A stretch of DNA of 40,819 nt. Source: Stentor coeruleus. Lineage: Eukaryota > Ciliophora > Heterotrichea > Heterotrichida > Stentoridae. Position 1 is the stretch's first letter. Each line of letters begins with the position of its first letter. The notes beneath the pieces are model-generated. The model was not told the DNA's origin and did not search any database. It worked only from the letters and a program-made list of their open reading frames with translations. Both the position numbers and the translations under genes were made by a program. The stretch lies in contig MPUH01000670.1 in assembly GCA_001970955.1 (NCBI GenBank), forward strand, positions 1-40,819, read 5' to 3'. Below, piece by piece: positions 9,674 through 19,759 of this stretch.

Positions 9674-10801
9674 ATGCATTTTTCTCCTGTAATAAGCCAA
9701 AGCCAGCTCAAATGCAACAATATAAACAAAGACCCTGAATCTAAAAAAACTAGCATATCTGAAAAATATTTCAAGTCCCAAAAAATATCTCATGCTGATA
9801 AAATTATGAAACAACGTACTTTATGGGCAATGCTTTCAACTTTATCACGAGCTTGTAGCGTAAAAAAATCAGACAACTCAAAAATTTCTGGCCTTATCCA
9901 CACTCTATGCAAAAAAGGTGTAATTCTTATAAATAAAACAAAATCTGAAGCTGAGAAAATCATGATTCCATTTGACACAATCATCTCTTTAGAATGCTTA
10001 AAAGTCCAAAACACACATAAATTTTATTTTCAAACAGACAAGGAAATTTCTAAGCAGTCAAAAGCTAAAAAACGTCAACTACAACAATGGGAAGGAGATG
10101 AAATAGAATCTTTGGCATTTGATACAAAAGAGTATAAAGGTTGGAATCAATTTGAAACAAATACTATCAAGTTTGGAGTTGTTAGTACATATGATGAAAA
10201 TCTTTATACAACTCCAATTCCACATATAAGTGAACTTACCAAAGAGCAGATCATCAGGGCGAAAATTGTAGAGAAAGAACTTAATGCATTTGCACAAGAA
10301 AAAGATGAAAAAGAAGAAGAAGACGAAGAAGCAATGTTTGGAGCAGTATTAGGCAGTGGAAGATATGCAGATTCAAAGTTAGAAGTAGCTAAAAAAAAGC
10401 AAAAAAGAAGTGAATTAAAGAAAAAACGCAAAAAGAATCGAAAAGTTTTTGAGATAGGCAAAAAGAATGAGATGGCAAATTGTTCAGATGACAAATTAGA
10501 AAATCTAAGTTTTCCCTTGCCTTTTCACTCTGCAAAAAATACTGATTTATCAATTATAAATTCAATATTCGAAGCAAAAAATAATAATAAAAGCAATTTA
10601 GAATCATCAAATCCCAGTTTAGAAAAGGCAAATTTTAAGTTGGACACCTCCGAAAAGCCACATACCCATATATCTTTCATATCTCATGAAAAACCCAGAG
10701 TTCCAAATCTTTCACCTATAGTTGAATTTCCAAAACAAGAATTTAGAAGCATTATAGACATATATATTATTACATGGAAAAAATATATTAATCATAACTA
10801 G
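9674..10801 (+). CDS. Ataxin-2-like protein (LSm plus LsmAD domains)
   Basis: 375 aa, intronless. Residues about 45-115 form an SM-ATX-type LSm fold (TLWAMLSTLSRACSV... SGLIHTLCKKGVILIN... IMIPFDTIISLECLKV). Residues about 155-210 are the LsmAD segment: WNQFETNTIKFGVVSTYDEN then LYTTPIP. This FGVxSTYDExLYTTP core is diagnostic of ataxin-2/Pbp1. A Lys-rich basic region follows, then a Ser/Asn-rich tail. The family binds mRNA 3' ends and poly(A)-binding protein and scaffolds stress granules. A PAM2 motif is not clear; NLSPIVEFPKQEF near the end is a distant candidate. The stop codon lies 16 nt from the convergent stop of the next gene. Confidence 0.85.
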   Translation: MHFSPVISQSQLKCNNINKDPESKKTSISEKYFKSQKISHADKIMKQRTLWAMLSTLSRACSVKKSDNSKISGLIHTLCKKGVILINKTKSEAEKIMIPFDTIISLECLKVQNTHKFYFQTDKEISKQSKAKKRQLQQWEGDEIESLAFDTKEYKGWNQFETNTIKFGVVSTYDENLYTTPIPHISELTKEQIIRAKIVEKELNAFAQEKDEKEEEDEEAMFGAVLGSGRYADSKLEVAKKKQKRSELKKKRKKNRKVFEIGKKNEMANCSDDKLENLSFPLPFHSAKNTDLSIINSIFEAKNNNKSNLESSNPSLEKANFKLDTSEKPHTHISFISHEKPRVPNLSPIVEFPKQEFRSIIDIYIITWKKYINHN

Positions 10802-10817
10802 TAATTATTATTCACAT

Positions 10818-13688
10818 TTAAATGTTATGTTTGCTTTTGATTTCTCTAGTGCTACTAACAAATGTATCTGTTGACTCAATAAAAACTTTACTTGTATTTA
10901 AACTAGGGAGGTCTATAAACTGACTTCTATTATATCTATGATTTTTTGAGCTCTGTACAAGTTTTTCTTCTATAGGTGTTGGTATTGTTTGATATGATCC
11001 AAGTTCAGAAGAAAATCTTGGAGATCTATTTGTTGCTTGATTCCATGATGAGTTAGTTACTGAACCTAAAATCCCTATAAGTTGTTTTCGAGTATATGCC
11101 CTATGTCTATATTTAACTGAACTTGGCATATAATTAAGACATGCCATTTTAAAGGCATTAAGGATTGTTGGGTTTTGACCTGAACAAGACATACAATCAG
11201 CTTTTAATGATATATAAGGCTTTTGTACCTTAGCCTCTGAGTAACCTATTAGTTGAAGTGATTGACGATCTTCTTCTTCTTGAGAAATTAGCACATAAAG
11301 GATTTTTCCGATTTCTGCTAGACTCATCAATAATTCATTTATTGATGAAATCTGCTGATCGATTTTTTCTAAAGTTAGTGTGTTTGCTCTTTGTTCTGCA
11401 TGATAAAGTGTCATTTGTTTACCTAAATCGATTTTGTCTTGTTTGTTTCGAAGAACTTGCTGCTTCATCTCTTCGTGAAGTAGACCCAAGTTAGATTCCA
11501 GAGACATCTGAAACTTGGCTAGAGCTTCTGAAGACTTTTGAGCAGAGTCTTCATATATTTTTGTACTATCAATTGTAAGTTGCTTGACAACAGCAATATC
11601 TAAATTAATTTTCTCGATATTTTTCTTTAATTCCTCGATATCTGTTTCGATTTTTTCAATATCAATGCTTGGAGAGTATTCAGGTGAGTAATCATCTCTA
11701 GGTGAAGCTGTAACTTTTCTACCAAATTTAGGACTTTCAAGACTTTCCTCATGCTGAATTAATCCGAAATCATTAGCGTGAAAGGGTTCTGGAGATTCAC
11801 CTTCACTAATATCTTTATAGAAATCTTCCATTTCTTCATCAGGGCCTTTCATAGGCTTTATTTCTAACATAAAAACACTATCAGTAGGATTATTTACATT
11901 TTTCACATCTTCAAATTGTATTTTAGTTGTAGAATGTTTAGGTTGTATTTGAGGGATCCCTATAAGATTATTAGCCTCAGAAGTTTGAACATTTATTTTA
12001 GATGGTTCTTTATTTATTGGTTTAAACTCAAGTTCCCCAGACACAAGATGACTATTTGTTATATTTTGTGTTATTTCTATATTCAAAGGATTTTTTTCTG
12101 TAGTTATTAATTGATTTCTAGTAACAGTTCTTGAAGGATTTCTACTAACAGATCTAGAAGGATTTCTACTTGTTTGTCTAGATCGATGCTTAGATTGTTT
12201 ATCTTCATTTTGAAGGTTTTGAACTGAAGCTTCTTTTACTATAACTTGTACTGATGGGTCTTTAGTCATATCATACTTTGAAGACTCATTTAGCATCAAA
12301 TTTTCATGACTTTCCTTAAACTCATCTGTATGCCCTCTATAATCATCTTCATGATTTTTCCCTGATTCTTCACTTATGTGATGTGAAGTCTCATAATTAT
12401 TCACTCCATTAATTCTTTCTTGTGAAAACTCTTCATTTCTTTCTTCAGGATTTATAGATTTCATACTTCGATCTCTAATATGCCTACCATGATGTCCATG
12501 TTTTTTTGATCTCCCATTATATAAAGCATCTCTTGAAATTTCATGATCTCTTGGTATATCAAGTCTTTCAGTACCATCATAATCATCATCTTCATATCTT
12601 ATATCTTTTTTATGCCGATTATCTCTAGAATCTTTTTTTTTCCTTCTTTTTCTTTCTGCACTGTTCTGTCTAGCTTTTGCAAATGCAGCTTTTTCTTCCA
12701 ATTCAGCTTTTTCAATCTCTATCTTCATTGTCTCTCTTCTTGATAAACTAGCAATATATGATTCTAAAGCTTTACTACTAATTCCTTCTATATCATTATG
12801 TTCCTGTTCAATATTGCTTTTATAAGATTCCATTTTAGTTTCATCATATTCAATAAACTTTCTTAAATGTTTTGGTTCTAATTTGCAAATAGCATCAGAT
12901 ATCGCGTTCCATCTTTCCAATGGTAAGTAATTATCTAAATATTCTTCAATCTTATCATTATAATCAACAAGACTTTTAAGTTTTTCTTGGACCTTTTCAT
13001 GTTCATATTTCAAGTTTCTTTTAAGTTTTTGGTAGTCTTGAACATCCATTTTCTTTTCTAAATTGTCTTTAAGCTCTTTTCTTATTTCTTTAATCTCTCG
13101 AGAATTTTTTTCAACATCAGCAAGCATATGTGGTAAAGCACTATCAGTAAAAGCTAAGACTGCATGTTCATTTTTATTAAGTCTTCGATCATTAATATCC
13201 CACATTTTCTTAGTCTCAGCTACAGATTTATCAATAAGCTTAACTAATTCTTTTTGATCTTCAATAATCGCACTTTTTACAGCACTTACAGTATTTGTAT
13301 ATTCAGATATTTCTGTTCGAGAACTTCTAAAGTTTTCTTCAAGGGTAATTACTTTCATTGACATATCTTCAACTTTATGAACAGCTTTACTAACGTTTCC
13401 AGTCATTATTTGGATTTTCTGATTGATTTCACTTTCAAAATTGATTGTATGGGCTTTTAGATCTTGTGATATTTTATGGACTTCATCAATCAAGTTTATT
13501 TTGCCTTGTATTGTACTGAAATTGAAATCAAGATCATCAAGGCGCTTTGAATGATGTGAATTATAGCGAATAAGTTCTTCAAGTGTTTCTTGAATTTCCA
13601 TCATCCTTCTAGCACCTGGACTCATAAGATCCAAGACCATGGATCTAATTTTATTTTCGAATTTGGTTAGTTCAAAGTCAATAGACAT
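10818..13688 (-). CDS. Large coiled-coil protein, ciliate type, function unknown
   Basis: 956 aa, intronless, ATG at 13688. The N-terminal ~330 residues are strongly heptad-like and charged (for example ELVKLIDKSVAETKKMWDIN). A Lys/Arg-rich disordered middle (AERKRRKKKDSRDNRHKK) follows, with a short internal repeat of the type SRNPSRSVSRNPSRTVTRN. A second coiled coil lies at about 690-800 (IEKIETDIEELKKNIEKINL), and the C terminus is polar. No enzymatic domain. Length and layout would suit a cytoskeletal or basal-body scaffold, but that is inference. It is convergent with the ataxin-2-like gene with a 16-nt gap, so the 3' UTRs must be tiny or overlap. Confidence 0.8.
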   Translation of the reverse strand: MSIDFELTKFENKIRSMVLDLMSPGARRMMEIQETLEELIRYNSHHSKRLDDLDFNFSTIQGKINLIDEVHKISQDLKAHTINFESEINQKIQIMTGNVSKAVHKVEDMSMKVITLEENFRSSRTEISEYTNTVSAVKSAIIEDQKELVKLIDKSVAETKKMWDINDRRLNKNEHAVLAFTDSALPHMLADVEKNSREIKEIRKELKDNLEKKMDVQDYQKLKRNLKYEHEKVQEKLKSLVDYNDKIEEYLDNYLPLERWNAISDAICKLEPKHLRKFIEYDETKMESYKSNIEQEHNDIEGISSKALESYIASLSRRETMKIEIEKAELEEKAAFAKARQNSAERKRRKKKDSRDNRHKKDIRYEDDDYDGTERLDIPRDHEISRDALYNGRSKKHGHHGRHIRDRSMKSINPEERNEEFSQERINGVNNYETSHHISEESGKNHEDDYRGHTDEFKESHENLMLNESSKYDMTKDPSVQVIVKEASVQNLQNEDKQSKHRSRQTSRNPSRSVSRNPSRTVTRNQLITTEKNPLNIEITQNITNSHLVSGELEFKPINKEPSKINVQTSEANNLIGIPQIQPKHSTTKIQFEDVKNVNNPTDSVFMLEIKPMKGPDEEMEDFYKDISEGESPEPFHANDFGLIQHEESLESPKFGRKVTASPRDDYSPEYSPSIDIEKIETDIEELKKNIEKINLDIAVVKQLTIDSTKIYEDSAQKSSEALAKFQMSLESNLGLLHEEMKQQVLRNKQDKIDLGKQMTLYHAEQRANTLTLEKIDQQISSINELLMSLAEIGKILYVLISQEEEDRQSLQLIGYSEAKVQKPYISLKADCMSCSGQNPTILNAFKMACLNYMPSSVKYRHRAYTRKQLIGILGSVTNSSWNQATNRSPRFSSELGSYQTIPTPIEEKLVQSSKNHRYNRSQFIDLPSLNTSKVFIESTDTFVSSTREIKSKHNI

Positions 13689-13855
13689 TATTTTAAGTAA
13701 TCAGAACAACTAATTAGTTTAAAAAAATAATTACGAAGAATATAAATATTTCTTAATTTGTTTATATAAATGCTAACTTCTTTTTTGCAGAAATCTTATT
13801 AATTTCATATAAACTATTTCTTTATTTTTCTAAATCTTATTAAAATAATTAATTA

Positions 13856-14398
13856 CTACCCAAAGCTTTTTTCTCGAAAGTACTCGAAACTTAATTTTAT
13901 ATGACTGATATATTTTTTATATGAATTCCTACGGTCTGTAGTATTTATGCTTGAGATTTTCTTTTCAGAGATTGATGGCAATTTTGTCTGTAAGTGTTTA
14001 TGATAATTCAATACATCTTTAGATATAATTAATGGGCATGGACTTAGAGATCTAGGATTTTTTATGTATTTTATATATGATTTTGCTTTTTCTGCGTTAT
14101 TTCGATATTTTTTAATAATTTGTAAATTTGGCTTTTTAGTTTTTGGATGCTTGGCCAAATTATTTAAAGAAATATCGTTTTTTATTTCAGTGAAATGATG
14201 TGAAGATTTCACATCAACAGGTTCTTTAAGAAAGTTTACATTGCTTGGACATGGACTATGACGATCAAGACAATTCATTGAATTATTTGTTGTTTTAGTT
14301 TTCTTGCTTTCTTCTAGTCTTATAAAACTTTTACTGCATGAACTTGGATGTCTTGACTTTCTCGAAATAGTTATTTGTATCGAGAAGTTAGGATTCAT
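13856..14398 (-). CDS. Small basic Ser-rich protein, unknown
   Basis: 180 aa, ATG at 14398 with an A-rich context (TTATAAAATG), stop TAG. It is Lys/Ser/Asn-rich and mostly disordered. Two SP-type clusters (DRHSPCPSN and RSLSPCPL) could be kinase targets. No membrane segment or known domain. It sits between two larger minus-strand genes with about 110-170 nt of spacing on each side. Codon texture is like the neighbours. Confidence 0.6.
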   Translation of the reverse strand: MNPNFSIQITISRKSRHPSSCSKSFIRLEESKKTKTTNNSMNCLDRHSPCPSNVNFLKEPVDVKSSHHFTEIKNDISLNNLAKHPKTKKPNLQIIKKYRNNAEKAKSYIKYIKNPRSLSPCPLIISKDVLNYHKHLQTKLPSISEKKISSINTTDRRNSYKKYISHIKLSFEYFREKSFG

Positions 14399-14506
14399 TT
14401 TATAAAAAACAATTACAAGTCAAATATTCATTATTATCAATAGTATTAATATCTAATTATGTGTTTATTATATCATATATTTTAGGATTTTGTTTATTAA
14501 ATTTAT

Positions 14507-15655
14507 CTATCTATCTTTCAGGCTTTTCATAACAATTTCATTTATTATCCGTTCGTCTTCAGTGATACCAAAACCATCTTTTTCAGATTCAGCCAAAATC
14601 TGTTTAAGGATTTGATCATCTATATCTGCATAATTATTGCTTGGTAATAAATTTTGTGGTAAAGGTTCTACTTGTTCATTTGCAGCACTATAGAAATTCC
14701 AATCCCTTTTTGGAGGTGGGTAGGAATCTTCATAAATTTCTTGTGGGATTTCATCTTCATTAGGGTCATCAAAGTCTTGAACTTTGTCTTGATTTTCTGG
14801 TTTCGCTATTTTTGAATTAATTTTTGGACTGAATGCATACTGAATAGGCTTAGGGGATATTTTCGGGCTGATTGTTGGGTTGAATTTATCACCTCTAAGA
14901 GCTGTCATTTTTGAATTTTCAGGTTTACTTTGAATATTAGGCACCGATTTTACTCCAGATTTACCAATTTTGTTAGTCCCTGATTTACCACTGGACGATT
15001 TCATATTTTTATTGTAAGATTCAGATTTGCTATTGTCTTCAGCTTTAGTTTTAGCATTTTTACTTGAGATATCTCCTTTTTTGACTGGTTCTCTTGCTTG
15101 TTGCTGAATAGGTTTTTTGATCGGTTCTTCAGCTCTTAAAGGCTTTTTTATTGAAGTTTCAATTCCTTCAGCTGAATGTTTATAATATTTGCTTTGTTCA
15201 TGCTTCATTTCTTCATATATGTTTATTCTAGGCTCTGAGTAGGGTTTGCAATCATTTTTCATACGATGTTGAATATAATCACGTTTTTTTACGTACTCCC
15301 TGCATCTTGGGCATTGGTCTGTACGATTCCCGCATTCAAAAATATGAGGCCTGTAAAGGTCAGCAGGAAATGATGCTTCACAAAATTCACAAATTAGTGG
15401 TTTTTTAGGACAATTGTGTGTACTAAAATATCTGATTTCTATTGATGCTTGACATGCTTCACATTTTTTAAGTACATGGAATTCATTGTTATGCTTTTCC
15501 AAATCGTACCGGTTGAGTTTTTTGTCGCAGGATTGACATTTTATAGTGTTTCTCTCACAGTGAACTTTATGAACTTGAATTGAAAGAGTTGCGATTTCTT
15601 TGTCGCTGATTAGATACTACCATATATCACAGACTACTGTTTCTTGATTTTCCAT
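14507..15655 (-). CDS. TRAFD1/XAF1-like TRAF-type zinc-finger protein
   Basis: Two exons, 15655-15621 and 15605-14507, joined by a 15-nt intron (GTAGTATCTAATCAG, 15606-15620); 377 aa. The tiny first exon supplies MENQETVVCDI, and the splice completes the first CxxC of a string of TRAF-type fingers: CDICDKEI, HKVHCERNTIKCQSC, EKCEACQ-like, CEFCEASF, and CGNRTDQCPRCREYV. Cys/His spacing and the HxxHCxRN signature match TRAFD1 (FLN29) and XAF1. The remaining ~230 residues are Lys/Ser/Pro-rich and disordered, ending in an acidic, UIM-like segment (DDQILKQILAESEKD). The animal homologues dampen immune signalling; in ciliates the role is unknown. Without the intron the first finger would be lost. 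Confidence 0.82.
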
Positions 15656-16115
15656 ATATTATAAAAGATTCAAATAAGATAAACTAAACTTAAAGAAACT
15701 ACATTTATAGAGTCTTAAAAATTTATAATTGAATCAGATAAGTATTATTTTTTTTTGAATTTAGTATACTAAAAGTTAAATTATAATCTAATTTTAGTTT
15801 ATAACTACTATTTTTAATAAAATATTTAAAAAACTGTCTCGGTATATATTTTTAGATAAACGATTTTGTATTTTACTTTCAAAATAAATATATACAAGCT
15901 ACTTAATCAAAAAAATTTAAAAATACTTTAATAGATTTAAAATTTGATTTCTATTTACAAGTAAATAAGTATGATATATATGAATACTAGCTTATTCAAT
16001 CTTATTTTTTTAAATTTATATTGATTATACTTTTGTAGCTAAGATTTTATAACTATTTATCAATGTTTTTTTCCTGCTTGCTTTCCATTTATTATCAGAA
16101 TATATCTTATGCTAT
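15656..16115. other. Very AT-rich spacer
   Basis: About 460 nt of extremely AT-rich DNA between two minus-strand genes. It should hold the promoter of the TRAFD1-like gene and the 3' end of the p24 gene. No gene is seen. Confidence 0.5.
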
Positions 16116-16703
16116 TTAGACTGTGACTCCGCGCTTATTATTAAATAAAGTTCTCATAATCCAGATCTGAGCAAACGATATAAGTGCAAGGACAACCATT
16201 TTGATAATTCCACAAAACAAAACTCTATCGCATGTAACTTCAGCTAAATCTCTATGAGTTCTTTCTCTACGTTCATAAAATTGAATATTCCTATAAACTG
16301 TATCTAGATTTCTACTAACTCTTCTAAAAGTTGTCCGCAGAGGTGTGATTTCATCCTGTGTGGCAAAATTTTCCTCTTGCAAACCTTCTTGGCTGTAAAC
16401 ATCAAAACTAATCGACTTTGGAGTTTTATCTTTTGATTGAAAGCACAGTTTATAAACAGAATCCTTATCAGCTTTAATTTCAAATTTTCCTTCTCTTGAC
16501 CTAGCCTGACTTGTATGAACAATCCTACCATTAGGATCAACAACAGTGGTTAAGACATTCTGATCCTTTTCCCCCGAGACAACATAAGCTCCACTAAGTT
16601 CTTTGCCAGTATTCACATACTGACTAAAACATCTTAAAGCTCCTTTGCCTTCAAGAGTAAAGGATATGCCATTAACCAATGAGAGTACAACAAGTAAGTA
16701 CAT
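16116..16703 (-). CDS. p24/emp24 family cargo receptor (GOLD domain)
   Basis: 195 aa, intronless. A short signal peptide (MYLLVVLSLVNGISF) is followed by a GOLD domain with the paired cysteines (ALRCFSQYV and YKLCFQSK), a coiled-coil stretch (FRRVSRNLDTVYRNIQFYER), one membrane helix (GIIKMVVLALISFAQIWIM) and a short cytosolic tail LFNNKRGVTV. The tail has an aromatic/basic arrangement like the COPI/COPII sorting signals of the family. The role is ER-Golgi vesicle cargo selection. The start lies 46 nt after the stop of the upstream SRPK gene on the same strand. Confidence 0.9.
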   Translation of the reverse strand: MYLLVVLSLVNGISFTLEGKGALRCFSQYVNTGKELSGAYVVSGEKDQNVLTTVVDPNGRIVHTSQARSREGKFEIKADKDSVYKLCFQSKDKTPKSISFDVYSQEGLQEENFATQDEITPLRTTFRRVSRNLDTVYRNIQFYERRERTHRDLAEVTCDRVLFCGIIKMVVLALISFAQIWIMRTLFNNKRGVTV

Positions 16704-16749
16704 GTTTATTATATATATTTATTATTAAGAATCATTTATACCAGTTTTA

Positions 16750-18564
16750 TTAATCAGCTTTAAAGTGATGATGATAATCTTCTTCATGAATTATCAATGA
16801 CTCCTTTTGATCTTCTTCTTCAAACCAGCTACCTGAGCTACTATTGTCTTCAATATCACCTTCTGTGGCTGAAAGTTCTCTTGGTACATCTGGAGTGCTG
16901 GCATAGCTTCTATGTTTCATAAGTTCTTGAATTTCATAAGGCCAAGGTTCTACTTCTCCAATAGTGTTTTGAAATGCTTGAGCTCGTGAGAGGAAATTTT
17001 CATAATTTTCCTTTTCTTGTATTTCTATAGCTTCTAATCTTTTCATTTCAGCTTCGTTTATGTAATTTTGATAATCTTCTTCACTCATTCTAAAATCTGT
17101 TGATCCAGGAATTAGCCAAGGATGCTCTAGACACACATCTGCAGTGATTCTTTTTTCAGGACGAAATATCAGCATTGGTAACAAAAAGTCATTAAGCAAT
17201 TCAGCTTCACTTAATTTGAACCTGTATTTCTCTATAAGTACATCTTTTAATAGCCAGATTTTTAATTGTTTGATACTTTTCAGTTCCCCACGTTTGTTTA
17301 ATAACTTTTTCGCATATTGGCCACTAAGTGTCCAGCTTTGAGGCATGATTCCTAATGTTTCTATCATTTGAGCGAGATGGTCCTCATCTTTATCAAAAGC
17401 TTCATTGGACCTTGGGTCAAAAAGAAAGTCTCCAGTAAGAAGTTCAAAAAGCATACATGCGAAACTCCAAATATCAGCTGTATGATTATAACCTATTCCA
17501 AGGATTACTTCTGGTGAACGATATTGACGAGTTTGAATCTCAGTTGAATAATGATGATCAACCCAACAAGCATTTCCTAAGTCTGCAATTTTTATTTGCA
17601 GATTTGGATCAATTTCTGGTGGGTCTGGCAACTCTTCAGGATTAGGTTCAGAAGGATTTTCTGAGTTTTTTTGGTCTTCAGTTTTTTTTTTGTTTTTACG
17701 CTTTTTTTTCTTTGGTTTTGTGGAGAATTGAGCCTCAGAATCAGGGTTTTCAAGTAAAATTTGTTTTTGTTGCTTTTTCTGTTCTTGCTTACGTTTACGG
17801 TAACGCTTTTTTTTGTCGATTTTTTTTTGCTTTTCTTCATCGATCTCTTTGCAGATAGGGGTAATTGGTTCTTTTACCACTACTTTTATAGGTGCACGGT
17901 TCTCTATCATGCCTTTTGTGAACAACTCTTTTAGTTGTGCCTTTGTTAGTTGGACAAGAACATTTTCTGGCTTCAAATCTGTGTGGATAATTCCACAAAT
18001 CCTATGCAGGTAGTCTAAGCCAATCAAAACCTGCTTGCTAATACTTCTACACAAGTTAATTGGAATACCTTTATATTGGTAAAACTTAATGATTTCTAAT
18101 AAGTTTACCCCTAGCATCTCAAAAACCAAACAAACATGTGTTCCATTAACTCCAGAATGGCTGAATGTATTAAGAAGTTGGACAATATAACAATGATCAA
18201 AACTTGATTCTTCCTTTTCTATTTTTTTTTTATCTTGGCTATGGTGCTGTTTCATTGCTTCAACCCAGAGTGGCTCTTTTGTGTTTTGGGAAATTTTTAG
18301 AAGAAGGTCTATTTCATCAAGGGCAGCTTCAGTGTAATTTGGAGCAGACTTTTGAACTTTCATAGCCACATAAGTCCCATGGTTTAGATCTTTACATAGC
18401 CATACTGTTGAAAAATGACCCCATCCTAATTTTTGCACTACTAAATATCTATTCATGAACATGTCTCCGATTTCTACTGGATGATACCCACCTGGTCTAT
18501 AATCTTTTGCGCTTTCTTTTGTATCATCATAAATAACAGAACTCTCCGACCCACTGGTCGACAT
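16750..18564 (-). CDS. SRPK-type Ser/Arg protein kinase
   Basis: 604 aa from ATG 18564, intronless. It opens with the SRPK signature GGYHPVEIGDMFMNRYLV and glycine loop LGWGHFSTVWLC. The catalytic loop is HTDLKPENVL (Thr in place of Arg, as in all SRPKs). The kinase is split by a ~120-residue Lys-rich spacer (KKRYRKRKQEQKKQQK...) before IADLGNACWVDHHYSTEIQT and RQYRSPEVILG. The spacer is a family trait controlling nuclear/cytoplasmic location. It phosphorylates RS-domain splicing factors. The tail after the kinase core is acidic. The ATG is only 10 nt downstream of the thiolase stop, so its promoter must lie inside the thiolase gene or the pair is co-transcribed. Confidence 0.93.
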   Translation of the reverse strand: MSTSGSESSVIYDDTKESAKDYRPGGYHPVEIGDMFMNRYLVVQKLGWGHFSTVWLCKDLNHGTYVAMKVQKSAPNYTEAALDEIDLLLKISQNTKEPLWVEAMKQHHSQDKKKIEKEESSFDHCYIVQLLNTFSHSGVNGTHVCLVFEMLGVNLLEIIKFYQYKGIPINLCRSISKQVLIGLDYLHRICGIIHTDLKPENVLVQLTKAQLKELFTKGMIENRAPIKVVVKEPITPICKEIDEEKQKKIDKKKRYRKRKQEQKKQQKQILLENPDSEAQFSTKPKKKKRKNKKKTEDQKNSENPSEPNPEELPDPPEIDPNLQIKIADLGNACWVDHHYSTEIQTRQYRSPEVILGIGYNHTADIWSFACMLFELLTGDFLFDPRSNEAFDKDEDHLAQMIETLGIMPQSWTLSGQYAKKLLNKRGELKSIKQLKIWLLKDVLIEKYRFKLSEAELLNDFLLPMLIFRPEKRITADVCLEHPWLIPGSTDFRMSEEDYQNYINEAEMKRLEAIEIQEKENYENFLSRAQAFQNTIGEVEPWPYEIQELMKHRSYASTPDVPRELSATEGDIEDNSSSGSWFEEEDQKESLIIHEEDYHHHFKAD

Positions 18565-18574
18565 ATTCAAATTA

Positions 18575-19759
18575 TTATTCTTTCTTAACTATTATAGCTG
18601 TAGCTCCACCGCCAGCATTACAGATTCCAGCAATGCCAATATTCCCACCTTCTTGTTTTAAAACGCTCATTAAAGTTCCAATAATCCTACAACCAGAACT
18701 ACCTAAAGGATGTCCTAAAGAAATAGCACCTCCATAGACATTGATTTTTTCAATAGGGAAATTTAGAATTTTCGAGTTAGCTAAAACAACACATGCAAAA
18801 GGTTCATTTAGCTCAATATAATCCACTTGGTTTATATTTAAATTTGCTGATTTTAAAGCTTTTTTAATAGCTATGCTTGGACTTGTTGGGAAAAGCTTAG
18901 CGTTTTGCTCACCATCAGCAAAAGACACTATTGTCCCTAAGACTTTCCATCCACATTTTTGAGCTTTTTCTCTTGTGCAAAGAACAACAAAAGATGCTCC
19001 GTCATCAGTCCCACAAGAGTTTCCTGCAGTATTTATCCCATTTTTCAACACAGGTACTGATTTTTCTATAACTTTCAAAGGCTTTATACTATCAGCTATT
19101 ATCTTTTTCGAAGATTTTGGTATAAATATCGGAACTATTTCAGTGAATTTTCCAGCTTTTGATGCAGATGCAGCTCTTGTACAGCTTATATTTGCATAAG
19201 AATTAAGATCTTCAAGGGTATAATTTTGTGACTTATTAAACTGCTCTGCAATAACTATTGGAGGCTCTTTTGTAACAGCATCTGGAAAGCCGTCATGAAA
19301 CATCGTATCTTTTACTTTAGTTTCTATGCCTTTTCGTAAGTTTAATATATAAGGGGTGATTCCCATTTTCTCAACACCACCTGCTACAACACATTCTGAA
19401 TGTCCACAAGCTATAGATAAGGCTCCAAAAGATACAGCTTTCATTCCACTTGCACATAATTTATTGACAGTAGAACCAGATATATGATCTCCAACTCCAG
19501 CAGATGATAAAACTTGTTTGTAAAAAGCTTGACCATTGTTTGATGTAAATACTTTACCTAAATACATTTCTTCAACTTCTTTAGGGTTGATTTGATATTT
19601 TTTAAGCACCTGGCTTAGTGTTTGGCCAGCTAATTCACTTTCGCTTATTGATGAAAAATCTGTTAAGGCTCTTCTTATTGGTGATCTTCCGTAAGCAACA
19701 ATACAGATTTCTTTCTCAAGGGAGTTTAAGTGTTGTTTTATAATCTCAAGCCTTTTCAT
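18575..19759 (-). CDS. Acetyl-CoA C-acetyltransferase (thiolase) with PTS2 signal
   Basis: 394 aa, intronless. Thiolase landmarks: nucleophile Cys in NKLCASGMKA, NEPFA (usual NEAFA), His in GGAISLGHPLGSSGC, and second Cys in GICNAGGGATAIIV. The GICNxGGGA form and AGNSCGTDDGAS favour the acetoacetyl-CoA (ACAT) branch over long-chain 3-ketoacyl-CoA thiolases. Residues 3-11, RLEIIKQHL, match the PTS2 consensus. The N terminus is short before it, as in peroxisomal thiolases. Expected role: reversible acetyl-CoA/acetoacetyl-CoA conversion in peroxisomes. Ala-to-Pro in NEAFA is a mild deviation. Tandem with SRPK at 10-nt spacing. Confidence 0.93.
   Translation of the reverse strand: MKRLEIIKQHLNSLEKEICIVAYGRSPIRRALTDFSSISESELAGQTLSQVLKKYQINPKEVEEMYLGKVFTSNNGQAFYKQVLSSAGVGDHISGSTVNKLCASGMKAVSFGALSIACGHSECVVAGGVEKMGITPYILNLRKGIETKVKDTMFHDGFPDAVTKEPPIVIAEQFNKSQNYTLEDLNSYANISCTRAASASKAGKFTEIVPIFIPKSSKKIIADSIKPLKVIEKSVPVLKNGINTAGNSCGTDDGASFVVLCTREKAQKCGWKVLGTIVSFADGEQNAKLFPTSPSIAIKKALKSANLNINQVDYIELNEPFACVVLANSKILNFPIEKINVYGGAISLGHPLGSSGCRIIGTLMSVLKQEGGNIGIAGICNAGGGATAIIVKKE

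Noticed and set aside
10204..10494. Minus-strand Ser-rich 96-codon frame
   Set aside because: Antisense shadow of the acidic/basic stretch of the ataxin-2-like gene.
16304..16543. Second minus-strand frame inside the p24 gene
   Set aside because: Out-of-frame shadow; the p24 frame has signal peptide, GOLD cysteines and membrane helix.
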